From Achromobacter sp. B7 (lineage in GTDB: Bacteria > Pseudomonadota > Gammaproteobacteria > Burkholderiales > Burkholderiaceae_B): DNA of 64,000 nt. Where the stretch lies: the NCBI RefSeq assembly GCF_003600685.1, contig NZ_CP032084.1, positions 5,270,001-5,334,000 of the forward strand, given 5' to 3'. Shown piece by piece: positions 55,740 through 64,000 of the stretch; the stretch's first letter is position 1; every line of letters begins with the position of its first letter. Below the pieces are notes generated by a model that had not been told where the DNA came from, searched no databases, and worked only from the letters and a program-made list of their open reading frames with translations. The translations under genes and the position numbers were made by a program.

Positions 55740-57671
55740 TCAACGACTCCCAATCGTTCCCCCTTGATCCGGTGCTGCACGATAACGATCCAGCCAGGCC
55801 TGCATCATCAACACGCCCCACAGGTGGCTGTCCCAGTTGCGATGGCCCGAGGTGTGTTCACGCCATTTGCGCAGGATGGGCTCGGGTTCGAACCAGCCTT
55901 CCTGGCGCAGCCGCGCGGGGTCCAGCAACGCATCGGCCCATTCGCGCAAGGGGCCGCGCAACCAGGCGGCCAGCGGCACGGCAAAGCCGCGCTTGGGGCG
56001 GTCCACCAGCGCCTGCGGCACATGGCGATGCAGCACCTGGCGCAGCAGCCACTTGCCCGTGTTGCCGCGCACCTTGTATTGATGCGGCAGGCTCCAGGCA
56101 AATTCATACACGCGGTGATCGATCAGCGGCACGCGCGTTTCCAGGCTGACGGCCATGGCCGCGCGGTCCACCTTGACCAGGATGTCGTCCGGCAGATACG
56201 TGACCGTGTCCAGCTTCATCATGGCTTCGAAGGTCGACCCTTGCATGTCGCGCGCGAATTCCGACACGGGCTCCACGCCGCCCTTGACCACCTGCGACGG
56301 CTCCGGCCAGTACGACACGAAGTGGCGATAGAAATCCCCGCGCGAATCGGTGCGCAGCAGCTCGCCCAGCTTGCCGACCTTGCCGCGCCAGGCGCCGCGC
56401 CCGGGAAGTTGGGCCGAGGCGGACAGCAGCGCGCCGGCCGGCTTGCGCAGCATTGCGGGCACACGCTCGCATTGTTGCCACCAGTTGTTCACGCGGAAAT
56501 AGCGCGAGTAGCCGCCGAAGAGCTCGTCGCCGCCGTCGCCGGACAGCGCCACGGTGACGTGCTGGCGCGCCATCTTGGTGACCAGCGACGTCGGGATCTG
56601 CGAGGAATCCGCGAACGGTTCGTCGTACATATCGGCCAGCGACGGCACCACCGCCAACGCATCGTCGGCGGTCACGTAAAGCTCGGTGTGATCGGTGCCC
56701 AGGTGCGTGGCGACGGCCTTGGCGTGCTGCGCCTCGTCATAGCCTTTTTCGTGGAAACCGATGGCGAAGGTGCGCACGGGCTTGGCGCTTTGCGCCTGCA
56801 TCAATGCCACGATGGTCGACGAATCGATGCCGCCCGACAGGAACGCGCCCAGGCTGACGTCTGACAGCATCTGGCCGCCGACCGCCTTGGACAGCACCCC
56901 TTCGAGCGCCTCGGCGGCTTCGGCATCGGTGCCGAAGGACAAGGGCGCGCGCGCCGCCGCGTCGGCGGCTTCACGGGCGGACCAGTACACGCGCGGTTCC
57001 GGCATGCGGCGGCTGCGAGTGTCGTCGGCGGTGAATTCGATCCACGTTCCCGGGGGCAGCTTATTGATGCCCTGGTAGATGGATTGCGGCGCGGGAATGT
57101 AGTTGTGGCGCATGTACGAAGCCAGCGCATTGCGATTCAGGTCGCGGCCGAATCCGGGGATGGGCATCAAGCCCTTCAGCTCGGACGCAAACACCAGTTC
57201 GGCGCCCGAATAGCCGTAGTACAGCGGCTTTTCGCCCATGCGGTCGCGCGCCAGCATCAGCTTGCGCGATGCGCGATCCCACAGCGCGATGGCGAACATG
57301 CCAACCGCCGCTTGCAGCGTGGCTTCGATGCCCAGCGCGGTAAAACCGGCCAGCAGCGTTTCGGTATCGGAATGGCCGCGCCAGGTGGGCGCCAGTGCCG
57401 ATTGCTCCAGCTGCTTGCGGATGTCCATATGGTTATAGACCTCCCCGTTGAACACCATCACGTAGCGGCCGCAAGCGGACGTCATGGGCTGGTGGCCGGC
57501 TTCGGTCAGGTCCAGGATGGCCAGGCGCACATGGCCCAGCGCCACTTCGGCTTCCGGGTCTTCCCAGAAGCCGTTGCTGTCCGGCCCGCGATGGCGGATG
57601 CGGCGGCAGCTTTCGGCCAGCAACCGTTCCTTGTTCCCGATGGGGCCCCAAATTCCGACTATTCCACACAT
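55740..57671 (-). CDS. asnB: AsnB-type glutamine amidotransferase of the glycan cluster
   Basis: 643 residues. The N-terminal glutaminase domain has catalytic Cys2 in MCGIVGIWG, RHRGPDSNGFW and NGEVYNH. The C-terminal synthetase domain has the pyrophosphate loop AFLSGGIDSSTIVAL and LSGDGGDELFGGYSRYF. Inside a glycan cluster with UDP-HexNAc uronate genes, such proteins amidate sugar uronic acids to uronamides rather than make free asparagine. That role is inferred from context and from known O-antigen loci of Pseudomonas and Bordetella. It lies 44 bases after the glycosyltransferase upstream. Confidence 0.85.
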   Translation of the reverse strand: MCGIVGIWGPIGNKERLLAESCRRIRHRGPDSNGFWEDPEAEVALGHVRLAILDLTEAGHQPMTSACGRYVMVFNGEVYNHMDIRKQLEQSALAPTWRGHSDTETLLAGFTALGIEATLQAAVGMFAIALWDRASRKLMLARDRMGEKPLYYGYSGAELVFASELKGLMPIPGFGRDLNRNALASYMRHNYIPAPQSIYQGINKLPPGTWIEFTADDTRSRRMPEPRVYWSAREAADAAARAPLSFGTDAEAAEALEGVLSKAVGGQMLSDVSLGAFLSGGIDSSTIVALMQAQSAKPVRTFAIGFHEKGYDEAQHAKAVATHLGTDHTELYVTADDALAVVPSLADMYDEPFADSSQIPTSLVTKMARQHVTVALSGDGGDELFGGYSRYFRVNNWWQQCERVPAMLRKPAGALLSASAQLPGRGAWRGKVGKLGELLRTDSRGDFYRHFVSYWPEPSQVVKGGVEPVSEFARDMQGSTFEAMMKLDTVTYLPDDILVKVDRAAMAVSLETRVPLIDHRVYEFAWSLPHQYKVRGNTGKWLLRQVLHRHVPQALVDRPKRGFAVPLAAWLRGPLREWADALLDPARLRQEGWFEPEPILRKWREHTSGHRNWDSHLWGVLMMQAWLDRYRAAPDQGGTIGSR

Positions 57672-57715
57672 GATGAGGTTCTCGTGGTCACCGTAGCAAC
57701 GGCGTGCCGCAGGGC

Positions 57716-58858
57716 CTAGCGGCCCGATTCGCGCACGCCGTCAAAAAGTTCTTTCCATTGCTGCAAGACGCGCGCGGCCGAGAAACGGTCGCGCACATCG
57801 GTTGCCGCTTGCGCCATCCGCTGGCGCCTTGCGTCATTTTCCATGACTTCGGACAGCGCCTTGCACAGCGCCTGCACATCGCCGTTGGGCCGCACCAGCA
57901 CGCCGTCGATGCCGTCGCGCACAATCTCGCGCGGGCCGGTATCGCAATCGAACGACACCGCCGCCAGGCCGCTGGCCATGGATTCCAGCAAGGTGTTGGA
58001 CAGGCCTTCAAAGCGCGAAGTCAGCACGTACAGGTCGGCGCTGTCGTACCAGTCGCCCACGTTGCCGGCGCGGCCGGGCATCGAGATGCGCTGGCCCAGG
58101 CCCGCCTGGTCGATCTGTGCCTGCAACGCGCCGCGTTCATGGCCTTCGCCCAGGATAACCAGATCCCAGTCCGGATGCGACGGGGCCAGCGTGGCGTAGG
58201 CCTGGATCAACAGGTCGAAACCCTTGTCGGCGTGCAGACGGCCCACGGCCAGCAGACGCTTGCGATCGGGGGCCGCGTTGGGCTTCAGCATGGGCTCGGC
58301 GCGCGGCAGCGGCCAATGCACTGGGTTGGGGATGACGGCCAGGCGCGAGCCCGGGACGTGGCGTTCGATCCAGTCGGCCGTGCCACGGGTCAACGCCACC
58401 ACACGGGCGGCGCGCGGATAGGTCATGCGACGCAGGCGCTGCCACAGGCCAGACAGCGTCTGCGACGGCGGATGGGTGTGTTCGGTGGCGATGACGCGGC
58501 AGCCCAGCCCCGAGGCGGCCAGCACCGACAGCACGGACGCCGTGGTCATCATGCCCAGCACGATGTCCGGCCGAAATGCCTTGATGACGCGGCGCAACGC
58601 GCGCACGCGCTGCACGTTGCTCCAGATGCCGCGCAGCCCGCCGCCCTCGCCCGCCGTGTTCAGCACTTCGCGGCGCACCTTGGGGTGCAGCGCGTAGACG
58701 TCGCCATCGGCGTTGGCCTGCGTTACGACCATGACCTCGCGGCCCATGCCGGCCCAGTGCGCGCTCAGGTCGGCGGCAACCCGTTCAGCGCCCCCGCCAT
58801 GCAGCGAATGGATAAACAGCAGCACGCGCAGCGCGCGGCCGGAGTCGGCTTGCGACAT
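57716..58858 (-). CDS. GT4 family glycosyltransferase (glycan cluster)
   Basis: 380 residues. Acceptor loop FIHSLHGGGAERVAADLSAH and donor site TSRFEGLSNTLLESMASG, with Rossmann strands LLAVGRLHADKGFD and LVILGEGHERG. The ATG directly follows the stop of the flippase gene with no spacer. Related to the transferase at 54621-55736. Substrates are unknown. Confidence 0.87.
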   Translation of the reverse strand: MSQADSGRALRVLLFIHSLHGGGAERVAADLSAHWAGMGREVMVVTQANADGDVYALHPKVRREVLNTAGEGGGLRGIWSNVQRVRALRRVIKAFRPDIVLGMMTTASVLSVLAASGLGCRVIATEHTHPPSQTLSGLWQRLRRMTYPRAARVVALTRGTADWIERHVPGSRLAVIPNPVHWPLPRAEPMLKPNAAPDRKRLLAVGRLHADKGFDLLIQAYATLAPSHPDWDLVILGEGHERGALQAQIDQAGLGQRISMPGRAGNVGDWYDSADLYVLTSRFEGLSNTLLESMASGLAAVSFDCDTGPREIVRDGIDGVLVRPNGDVQALCKALSEVMENDARRQRMAQAATDVRDRFSAARVLQQWKELFDGVRESGR

Positions 58859-60208
58859 TCAATCGGCCTCCTTGGGTTCAGCCTTGCGCATCGCCACCAC
58901 CAGGTAGCAGGCGAAGGACAGCACATACATGAGGCTGGTTGCCAGCATGATGCCGGCCGCGCCCATCTTGGGCGCCAGCACGGTGTTCAACACGGCCTTC
59001 AGCGCGAAGTTGGCCACGGCGATGGCGGCCATGATGCGGTAGCGATTCTGACTGGCCAGCAATTGCACCAGGATCAACACGCCAAAATAGAAAGGCAGCT
59101 GCAACAGGCCCCAGCGCAAGACGTGCGCCACGGCCTCGGTGTTCTCGGCGGTGAAGGCGCCGCGCTGGAACAGCACGGACACGCCCCAGGGCGCCAGCAC
59201 CCAGCCGATAGCCACGGCCACCGCGCCCGCGCCCACCATCAACACCGACCATTTCAATGCCATGCTGCGCGCGCGGTCGGTATCGCCGCGCGCCTGCACA
59301 TCGGCCAGCACGGGCAACGCGGCGCGCCCGACCGACACCGCGCCGATGCCCAGCAGCAGCGACAGCAGCCGGCTGGCGTAACCCAGCGTGGCGTTGGCGT
59401 TGGCGCCCAGGTTGGCGGCGGCGTATTGGTCCAGCGGGCCGACAAAGCTCATGGCCACCTGGCCGATCAGCATCACGCCGGCCGCGCCCATCAGTTCGGG
59501 CCAATGCGGCGAACGCAGCGTCAGGCGCGGCGCGCCCCAGAAGCCGCCATCCGCGCGCGCGGCCAGCCAGGCCAGCCAGACGGTCTGGATGGCGTAGCCC
59601 ACCAAGGTGCCCCACAACAGCGGGCCCACGCCGTCGGCGCTGACGGCCAGCATGACCCAGGCCAGCGTGGCCACGGCGGGCACGCTGTCCAGCAAGGTGT
59701 TGACGTGGCGTTCGTGCGCGCGCAGGCGCGCGGCACTGATGCCCGCGATCAGCAGCAAGGCGGACACCGGGGCGAAGGCCACCAGCAGGTCGCCCGTCAT
59801 GCCGCGCACGCGCTCGGGCAAGCCCTTGCCCAAGGCGTCCACAACGTACGGCCAGGCAAACCAGGTAGCTATCGCCAGCGCGACACCGGCCGCGGCAACC
59901 CAGCCTTGCAGTTCTTTGATGAATTGGTCGCGCTCGGCATCATCCGCGCGGCGCAGGCGCACCAGCACGGGGATCAGCACCACTGACAGCACGCCCACGA
60001 TGGTGACCGGCAGCCAGGTGGCCATGGTCATCGTGAATTGGTAGGCGTCCACGGCGTCGCTGACGCCGTAGCGGTACGCCACCGCCATCTCTTTGATGGC
60101 GCCGGCGGCCTTGCCCAGCAGAAGGAACACCGCCACCCGGAACGCGCCCTTGAAAATGCGCTGATGGTCCGGGTGGATGTTGCCGAGTTTGCGGACGAGT
60201 GCTTTCAA
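58859..60208 (-). CDS. MurJ-like lipid-linked oligosaccharide flippase
   Basis: 449 residues starting at TTG 60208, one base after the epimerase stop; no other start is suitable. About 12-13 membrane segments of the MurJ/MOP superfamily, with the N-terminal FLLLGKAAGAIKEMAVAYRYG and LFQRGAFTAENTEAVAHVL, which is the MurJ-type motif before a late segment. It stands where a Wzx flippase is expected, so it probably moves the undecaprenyl-linked glycan across the inner membrane rather than lipid II. Confidence 0.82.
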   Translation of the reverse strand: MKALVRKLGNIHPDHQRIFKGAFRVAVFLLLGKAAGAIKEMAVAYRYGVSDAVDAYQFTMTMATWLPVTIVGVLSVVLIPVLVRLRRADDAERDQFIKELQGWVAAAGVALAIATWFAWPYVVDALGKGLPERVRGMTGDLLVAFAPVSALLLIAGISAARLRAHERHVNTLLDSVPAVATLAWVMLAVSADGVGPLLWGTLVGYAIQTVWLAWLAARADGGFWGAPRLTLRSPHWPELMGAAGVMLIGQVAMSFVGPLDQYAAANLGANANATLGYASRLLSLLLGIGAVSVGRAALPVLADVQARGDTDRARSMALKWSVLMVGAGAVAVAIGWVLAPWGVSVLFQRGAFTAENTEAVAHVLRWGLLQLPFYFGVLILVQLLASQNRYRIMAAIAVANFALKAVLNTVLAPKMGAAGIMLATSLMYVLSFACYLVVAMRKAEPKEAD

Positions 60209-60209
60209 A

Positions 60210-61235
60210 TCAACGCAGGAATTGCGTGTACCAGGGCATGGCCACTTCCAGGCCTTGCAGCACGGTGTGCGACGGCACGTAGCCCAGCAGACGGCCGGCC
60301 TTGCTGACGTCGGCCTGCGAATGGCGCACGTCGCCAGCGCGGAAGTCGGCGTAGACCGGCTTCTTGGCGTAGTTCACGTTCTGGTTGCCCAGCGCCGTGA
60401 CCAGGAAGCCGAACAGGTCGTTCAAGGTGCTGCGGCCGCTGACGGCCACGTTGTAGACCTGGTTGCGCGCTTCGGGCGAGGCCATCGCGCCAAGCAGATT
60501 GGCCTGCACCGCGTTGTCGACGAAGCAGAAGTCGCGGCTGGTTTCGCCGTCGCCGTTGATGGTGACGTCTTCGCCCTTGATCATGGCGGCGGTCCACTTC
60601 GGGATCACGGCGGCGTACGCGCCGTCGGGGTCCTGGCGCTTGCCGAACACGTTGAAGTAGCGCAGGCCCACGGTCTCGAAGCCGTACGAACGCGCGAACA
60701 CGTCGGCGTACAGTTCGTTCACGTACTTGGTGACGGCGTAGGGCGACAGCGGCTTGCCGATGTTCTCTTCCACCTTCGGCAGGGCCGGATGGTCGCCGTA
60801 GGTGGAGCTGGAGGCCGCATAGACGAACGACTTCACGCCCGCGTCGCGCGCGGCGACCAGCATGTTCAGGAAGCCGCCGATGTTCACTTCGTTGGTGGTG
60901 ATCGGGTCTTTCAGCGAACGCGGCACCGAGCCCAAAGCGGCCTGGTGCAGGACGAAATCAACGCCTTCGGTCGCGCGCTGGCAGGCAGCCAGATCGCGGA
61001 TGTCGCCTTCCACGAAGGAAAAACGCGCCCACTGTTCGGGCGACACCGAGTCGCGCACTTCATCCAGATTGCGTTGGTGGCCGGTGGCGAAGTTGTCCAG
61101 GCCGGTCACGGTCTGGTTCAGCTTGAGCAGCGTTTCCAACAGGTTCGAGCCGATGAAGCCGGCGCAGCCGGTCACCAGCCACTTGCGCGGCTGGGCGGCG
61201 AGTTCTTGCTTGATGGTTTCAAATCGCGTGGTCAT
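60210..61235 (-). CDS. tviC: UDP-N-acetylhexosamine 4-epimerase (TviC/WbpP type)
   Basis: 341 residues. The sequence closely follows TviC/Wbp[51 protein letters not shown] and the catalytic YAVTKYVNE with Ser in [10 protein letters not shown]. It interconverts UDP-GlcNAc(A) and UDP-GalNAc(A). Ten bases after the dehydrogenase gene. Together they give UDP-GalNAcA. Confidence 0.9.
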   Translation of the reverse strand: MTTRFETIKQELAAQPRKWLVTGCAGFIGSNLLETLLKLNQTVTGLDNFATGHQRNLDEVRDSVSPEQWARFSFVEGDIRDLAACQRATEGVDFVLHQAALGSVPRSLKDPITTNEVNIGGFLNMLVAARDAGVKSFVYAASSSTYGDHPALPKVEENIGKPLSPYAVTKYVNELYADVFARSYGFETVGLRYFNVFGKRQDPDGAYAAVIPKWTAAMIKGEDVTINGDGETSRDFCFVDNAVQANLLGAMASPEARNQVYNVAVSGRSTLNDLFGFLVTALGNQNVNYAKKPVYADFRAGDVRHSQADVSKAGRLLGYVPSHTVLQGLEVAMPWYTQFLR

Positions 61236-61245
61236 GGCGGAATCC

Positions 61246-62523
61246 TTACAGACGCAGGTCGGATTCGGCGGGCGACAGCACGTACTTCAGGTCGTACAGC
61301 ACGTGTTGCGGCTTGCCCAGCTTGCGGATGCCTTCGGCGCCCATGGCTTTGAACTGGTTGTGCGCCACCGCCAGGATCACGGCGTCGTACTTGCCTTCTT
61401 CAAGCTTGGCCACCGGGGTCAGGCCGTATTCGTGCACGGCTTCTTCCGGGTCGACCCACGGGTCGTAGACGTCCACTTCAACGTTGTAATCGCGCAGTTC
61501 GCCAACGATGTCCACGATGCGGGTGTTGCGCAGGTCGGGGCAGTTTTCCTTGAAGGCCAGGCCCATGACCAGCACACGCGCGCCTTGCACATGGATGCGC
61601 TGCTTGGTCATGCACTTGACCAGCTGCGACACCACATAGCCGCCCATCGAATCGTTCAGGCGACGACCGGCCAGGATGATTTCGGGGTGGTAGCCGATGG
61701 ACTGCGCCTTGTGGGTCAGGTAGTACGGGTCCACGCCGATGCAGTGGCCACCGACCAGGCCCGGACGGAACGGCAGGAAGTTCCACTTGGTGCCGGCCGC
61801 TTGCAGCACGGCTTCGGTGTCAATGCCCATCTTGTTGAAGATCAGGGCCAGTTCGTTGATCAGCGCGATATTGACGTCGCGCTGCGTGTTCTCGATCACC
61901 TTGGCGGCTTCGGCCACGCGGATGCTGGACGCCTTGTGCGTGCCGGCGGTGATGATCTGCTTGTACAGCTGGTCGACCAGTTCGGCGACTTCGGGCGTCG
62001 AGCCGGACGTGACTTTCTTGATGGTGCTGACGCGGTGATCCTTGTCGCCCGGGTTGATGCGTTCGGGGCTGTAGCCGGCGTAGAAGTCCACGTTGAACTT
62101 CAGGCCCGACACGCGTTCCAGCACGGGCACGCAGTCTTCTTCGGTGGCGCCGGGGTACACGGTGGATTCGTAGATGACGATGTCGCCGCGCTTGAGCACG
62201 GCGCCAATCGTTTCGCTGGCCTTGACCAGCGGGGTCAGGTCGGGCTGCTTGTATTCGTCGATGGGCGTGGGCACCGTCACGATGAACACGTTCGCCTTGC
62301 CCAGTTCGGCGCGGTCGGCGGTGTAGGTCAGCTGAGCGGCTTCGGCCAACTCTTCGTCGCTGACTTCCAACGTGTGGTCGTGGCCGGCCTTCAAAGCGTC
62401 GATACGGCGGGTGTTGATATCGAACCCGATGACCGAGCGCTTCTTGCCGAACTCCACCGCCAGGGGCAGGCCAACATAGCCCAGGCCCACGACGGCAAGT
62501 TTCACATCCTGAATTTGCAACAT
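61246..62523 (-). CDS. tviB: UDP-N-acetylhexosamine 6-dehydrogenase (TviB/WbpO type)
   Basis: 425 residues. NAD-dependent, four-electron oxidation of UDP-GlcNAc or UDP-GalNAc to the uronic acid. The Rossmann motif is [17 protein letters not shown], the catalytic Cys is in [15 protein letters not shown], and [14 protein letters not shown] and [17 protein letters not shown] are characteristic of the TviB/WbpO group. Second gene of the glycan operon. Which hexosamine is preferred cannot be read. Confidence 0.92.
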   Translation of the reverse strand: MLQIQDVKLAVVGLGYVGLPLAVEFGKKRSVIGFDINTRRIDALKAGHDHTLEVSDEELAEAAQLTYTADRAELGKANVFIVTVPTPIDEYKQPDLTPLVKASETIGAVLKRGDIVIYESTVYPGATEEDCVPVLERVSGLKFNVDFYAGYSPERINPGDKDHRVSTIKKVTSGSTPEVAELVDQLYKQIITAGTHKASSIRVAEAAKVIENTQRDVNIALINELALIFNKMGIDTEAVLQAAGTKWNFLPFRPGLVGGHCIGVDPYYLTHKAQSIGYHPEIILAGRRLNDSMGGYVVSQLVKCMTKQRIHVQGARVLVMGLAFKENCPDLRNTRIVDIVGELRDYNVEVDVYDPWVDPEEAVHEYGLTPVAKLEEGKYDAVILAVAHNQFKAMGAEGIRKLGKPQHVLYDLKYVLSPAESDLRL

Positions 62524-62591
62524 AACTCTCCCTTCACCGTAGAACGTTTACGGCATCTTAAATATGGTCGGGTGATCGATGACTAACGAGC

Positions 62592-62612
62592 CCCCGGCGG
62601 TGATCGCCGGGG
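62592..62612 (-). other. GC-rich hairpin between the initiating transferase and tviB
   Basis: Perfect 8-bp stem CCCCGGCG/CGCCGGGG with a five-base loop, about 70 bases before tviB in a 99-base gap, the largest in the operon. Without a T-run it may attenuate or stabilise the transcript. Confidence 0.45.
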
Positions 62613-62622
62613 CGCTCAACTC

Positions 62623-63729
62623 TTAATCCGAGGTCTTCAAAACGGACGGCAGCAGCAGCCAGCCGGGGCGGCGCCACGACACCAGGCGCGCATACAGCCA
62701 GACATAGACGCTGGCAAACACCAGCAGGCTGGCGCCCAGCGCCCACGCGTTGTCCCACCAGATGGTGGCCGGCACCAGGCCGATCAGCGCCAGCACCCAC
62801 ATGTAGGGCGACGCCATCGCGTTGCACAGCGCCGGCACGGCATGGCGGCGACCACGGCTGAAGGTCACGCGGACCAGGCGGCGGAACACCAGTTGGTGCA
62901 AGTGCAGCGCATCCGGCTGGTCGACCGGCACGCCGCGCTTGAAGCGGCGACGCCAGATCGAAAAACCGGTTTCGAAGACGGGGTAGAACAACACGGCAAG
63001 CGCGTAGAACGGCGACACCGACGGATTGCGCACCACCAGCAACACGGCCAGCTCAGCCAGCATAAAGCCCAGGAAGTACGCCCCGCCGTCGCCCAGGAAG
63101 ACGCGGCCGAACGGAAAATTCCAGACCAGGAAACCCAGCGTGGCGGATGCCAATGCGGCGGCGATCATGAAGATGGGCACGTCGCCCACTTGCAGGGCCA
63201 CCAGGCTGATCGACACCGCCATCAGCGTGGCGACCATGCCGGCCAGGCCGTTCATGCCGTCAACGATGTTCAGCGCATGGGTACAGCCGCCCACGGCAAA
63301 CATGGTGAACAACAGCGATACGGGCCAGTACGACAGCACGTAGTCCACAGGCGCCATGCCGACACGGCTGACGCCGCCCAGCAGCCACCAGGCAATCGCC
63401 GCCGACAGGAAAGCCGCCAGCAAACGCTTGCTGGCGCCGATGTCTTTCGTGATGTCTTCCAGCAGGCCCGCGACGAACACGGGCAGCGCGGCAACGAACA
63501 AGGCGGGCCACAGCCACGTCAGGGTCATGTTGGCCGGGCCAAGCACCAGCAGGCCCAGCAGCGTGCCGGCCAGAACGGCCAGGCCGCCAACGCGGGGCGT
63601 GGCGCGGGAATGGTTCGCTTGTGGTTTATTGAGGTCGCTGTCGCCGGTGAAGCGGCCATGCCAGCGCTCCGACCACACGATGAGTCCCCCCACCATGAAC
63701 GCGACCACGCAGATATACAGCCAGGTCAC
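62623..63729 (-). CDS. WecA/MraY family undecaprenyl-phosphate sugar-1-phosphate transferase
   Basis: 368 residues from GTG 63729 with AAAGGTGA upstream. About 10 membrane segments and all polyprenyl-P transferase motifs: RVGGLAVLAGTL, NIVDGMNGLAG, NFPFGRVFLGDGGAYFLGF and the HLHQLVFRR histidine motif. It starts the glycan on undecaprenyl phosphate (GlcNAc-, GalNAc- or FucNAc-1-phosphate) as the first gene of the minus-strand operon. WbpL-like enzymes are close relatives. Confidence 0.88.
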   Translation of the reverse strand: MTWLYICVVAFMVGGLIVWSERWHGRFTGDSDLNKPQANHSRATPRVGGLAVLAGTLLGLLVLGPANMTLTWLWPALFVAALPVFVAGLLEDITKDIGASKRLLAAFLSAAIAWWLLGGVSRVGMAPVDYVLSYWPVSLLFTMFAVGGCTHALNIVDGMNGLAGMVATLMAVSISLVALQVGDVPIFMIAAALASATLGFLVWNFPFGRVFLGDGGAYFLGFMLAELAVLLVVRNPSVSPFYALAVLFYPVFETGFSIWRRRFKRGVPVDQPDALHLHQLVFRRLVRVTFSRGRRHAVPALCNAMASPYMWVLALIGLVPATIWWDNAWALGASLLVFASVYVWLYARLVSWRRPGWLLLPSVLKTSD

Positions 63730-64000
63730 TGGATCACCTTTGGTTGGTCTATCGAGACAGGCCCGCCATTATGGGAGGCAGGTGTAACGCCCATATATGT
63801 GAGGGATAAGGAAGTGCAATTCACGGGCACGAAACGTAACGCCCCTGCCGGGGCCGTTCGTGCGCGCAGAAGTACGGATTTCATGCTGGCGATTGTAGAG
63901 CTTTCCGCCTTGGCGCATACGAAATATCCAAGGGAAAACACGGACGCGTCCATAGGGAGGATGGCCGGGCTTGCCGCGCGGGCCGGGTCGCAAATGCCAA
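63730..64000 (-). promoter_or_regulatory. Upstream region of the glycan operon
   Basis: 271 bases to the window edge without a convincing gene. It must hold the operon promoter if transcription starts here. Seen: direct repeats GTAACGCCC at 63784-63792 and 63836-63844, a small hairpin GCCCC-TGCC-GGGGC (about 63841-63853) and a minus-strand TACAAT (63897-63892) that could be a -10 without a good -35. No JUMPstart/ops sequence was found. Confidence 0.4.

Noticed and set aside
63726..63953. Minus-strand frame of 75 codons before the initiating transferase
   Set aside because: No similarity, no ribosome site, lower-GC composition unlike the neighbouring genes; the region is better seen as the operon leader.
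63730..64000. Search for a JUMPstart/ops element ahead of the glycan operon
   Set aside because: No GGCGGTAG core in the minus direction; the repeated GTAACGCCC is not an ops match.

Overview
The window is a high-GC, densely packed chromosomal segment from a betaproteobacterium of the order Burkholderiales. Gene order and protein sequences fit the family Alcaligenaceae, most likely Achromobacter or a close Bordetella relative. The genus is inferred from recognisable synteny (mutM, TPR, lolB, ispE, tRNA-Gln, prs, rplY, pth, ychF) and was not confirmed by a search. There are no rRNA genes, CRISPR arrays, insertion sequences or prophages. One tRNA (Gln, anticodon TTG) is present.

Positions 1-4300 hold the end of a CYTH/CHAD protein, a tiny lipoprotein and a phosphocholine-type phospholipase C, with a possible Pho box upstream. 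Positions 4300-9000 hold housekeeping genes (ftsY and rsmD, divergent and sharing one CATG as start codons; coaD; a ferredoxin gene) followed by a BenE-type transporter. Positions 9000-14000 hold an AsmA-like protein coupled to a stand-alone MOSC N-terminal domain protein, and an MFS exporter followed by its likely MarR regulator. A decayed YhcG/DUF1016 nuclease gene lies at 14.0-14.4 kb. Positions 14400-19900 carry the conserved ychF, CPBP, pth, rplY, prs, tRNA-Gln, ispE run on the minus strand. The choline-glycine betaine genes betABI and a BCCT transporter (19.9-25.6 kb) lie between ispE and lolB, which are neighbours in many relatives.

Positions 29100-36100 form an aromatic catabolic island. 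It has a metallo-beta-lactamase-fold protein that has lost one metal site, a flavin monooxygenase with a 66-residue DUF2783 partner (probably a MhaAB-like 3-hydroxyphenylacetate hydroxylase), a LysR regulator, hmgA and fahA. Together they would turn a hydroxylated phenylacetate into fumarate and acetoacetate via homogentisate. Positions 38300-43900 form a hexuronate utilisation operon: a GntR regulator with visible operators, a uronate dehydrogenase, an SMP-30 lactonase and a complete TRAP transporter.

Positions 43800-49000 hold a PAP2 phosphatase with a two-component system, a D-2-hydroxyacid dehydrogenase, and an intact gene for a shortened biotin-carboxylase-like protein that lacks the catalytic residues. 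From 49.3 kb, manB and pgi face a long minus-strand glycan operon (63.7 down to 52.3 kb). It encodes an initiating WecA-type transferase, UDP-HexNAc dehydrogenase and epimerase (TviB/TviC type), a MurJ-like flippase, four GT4 glycosyltransferases and an AsnB-type amidotransferase. No Wzy polymerase is visible, so the product may be a short uronamide-containing oligosaccharide rather than a polymer.
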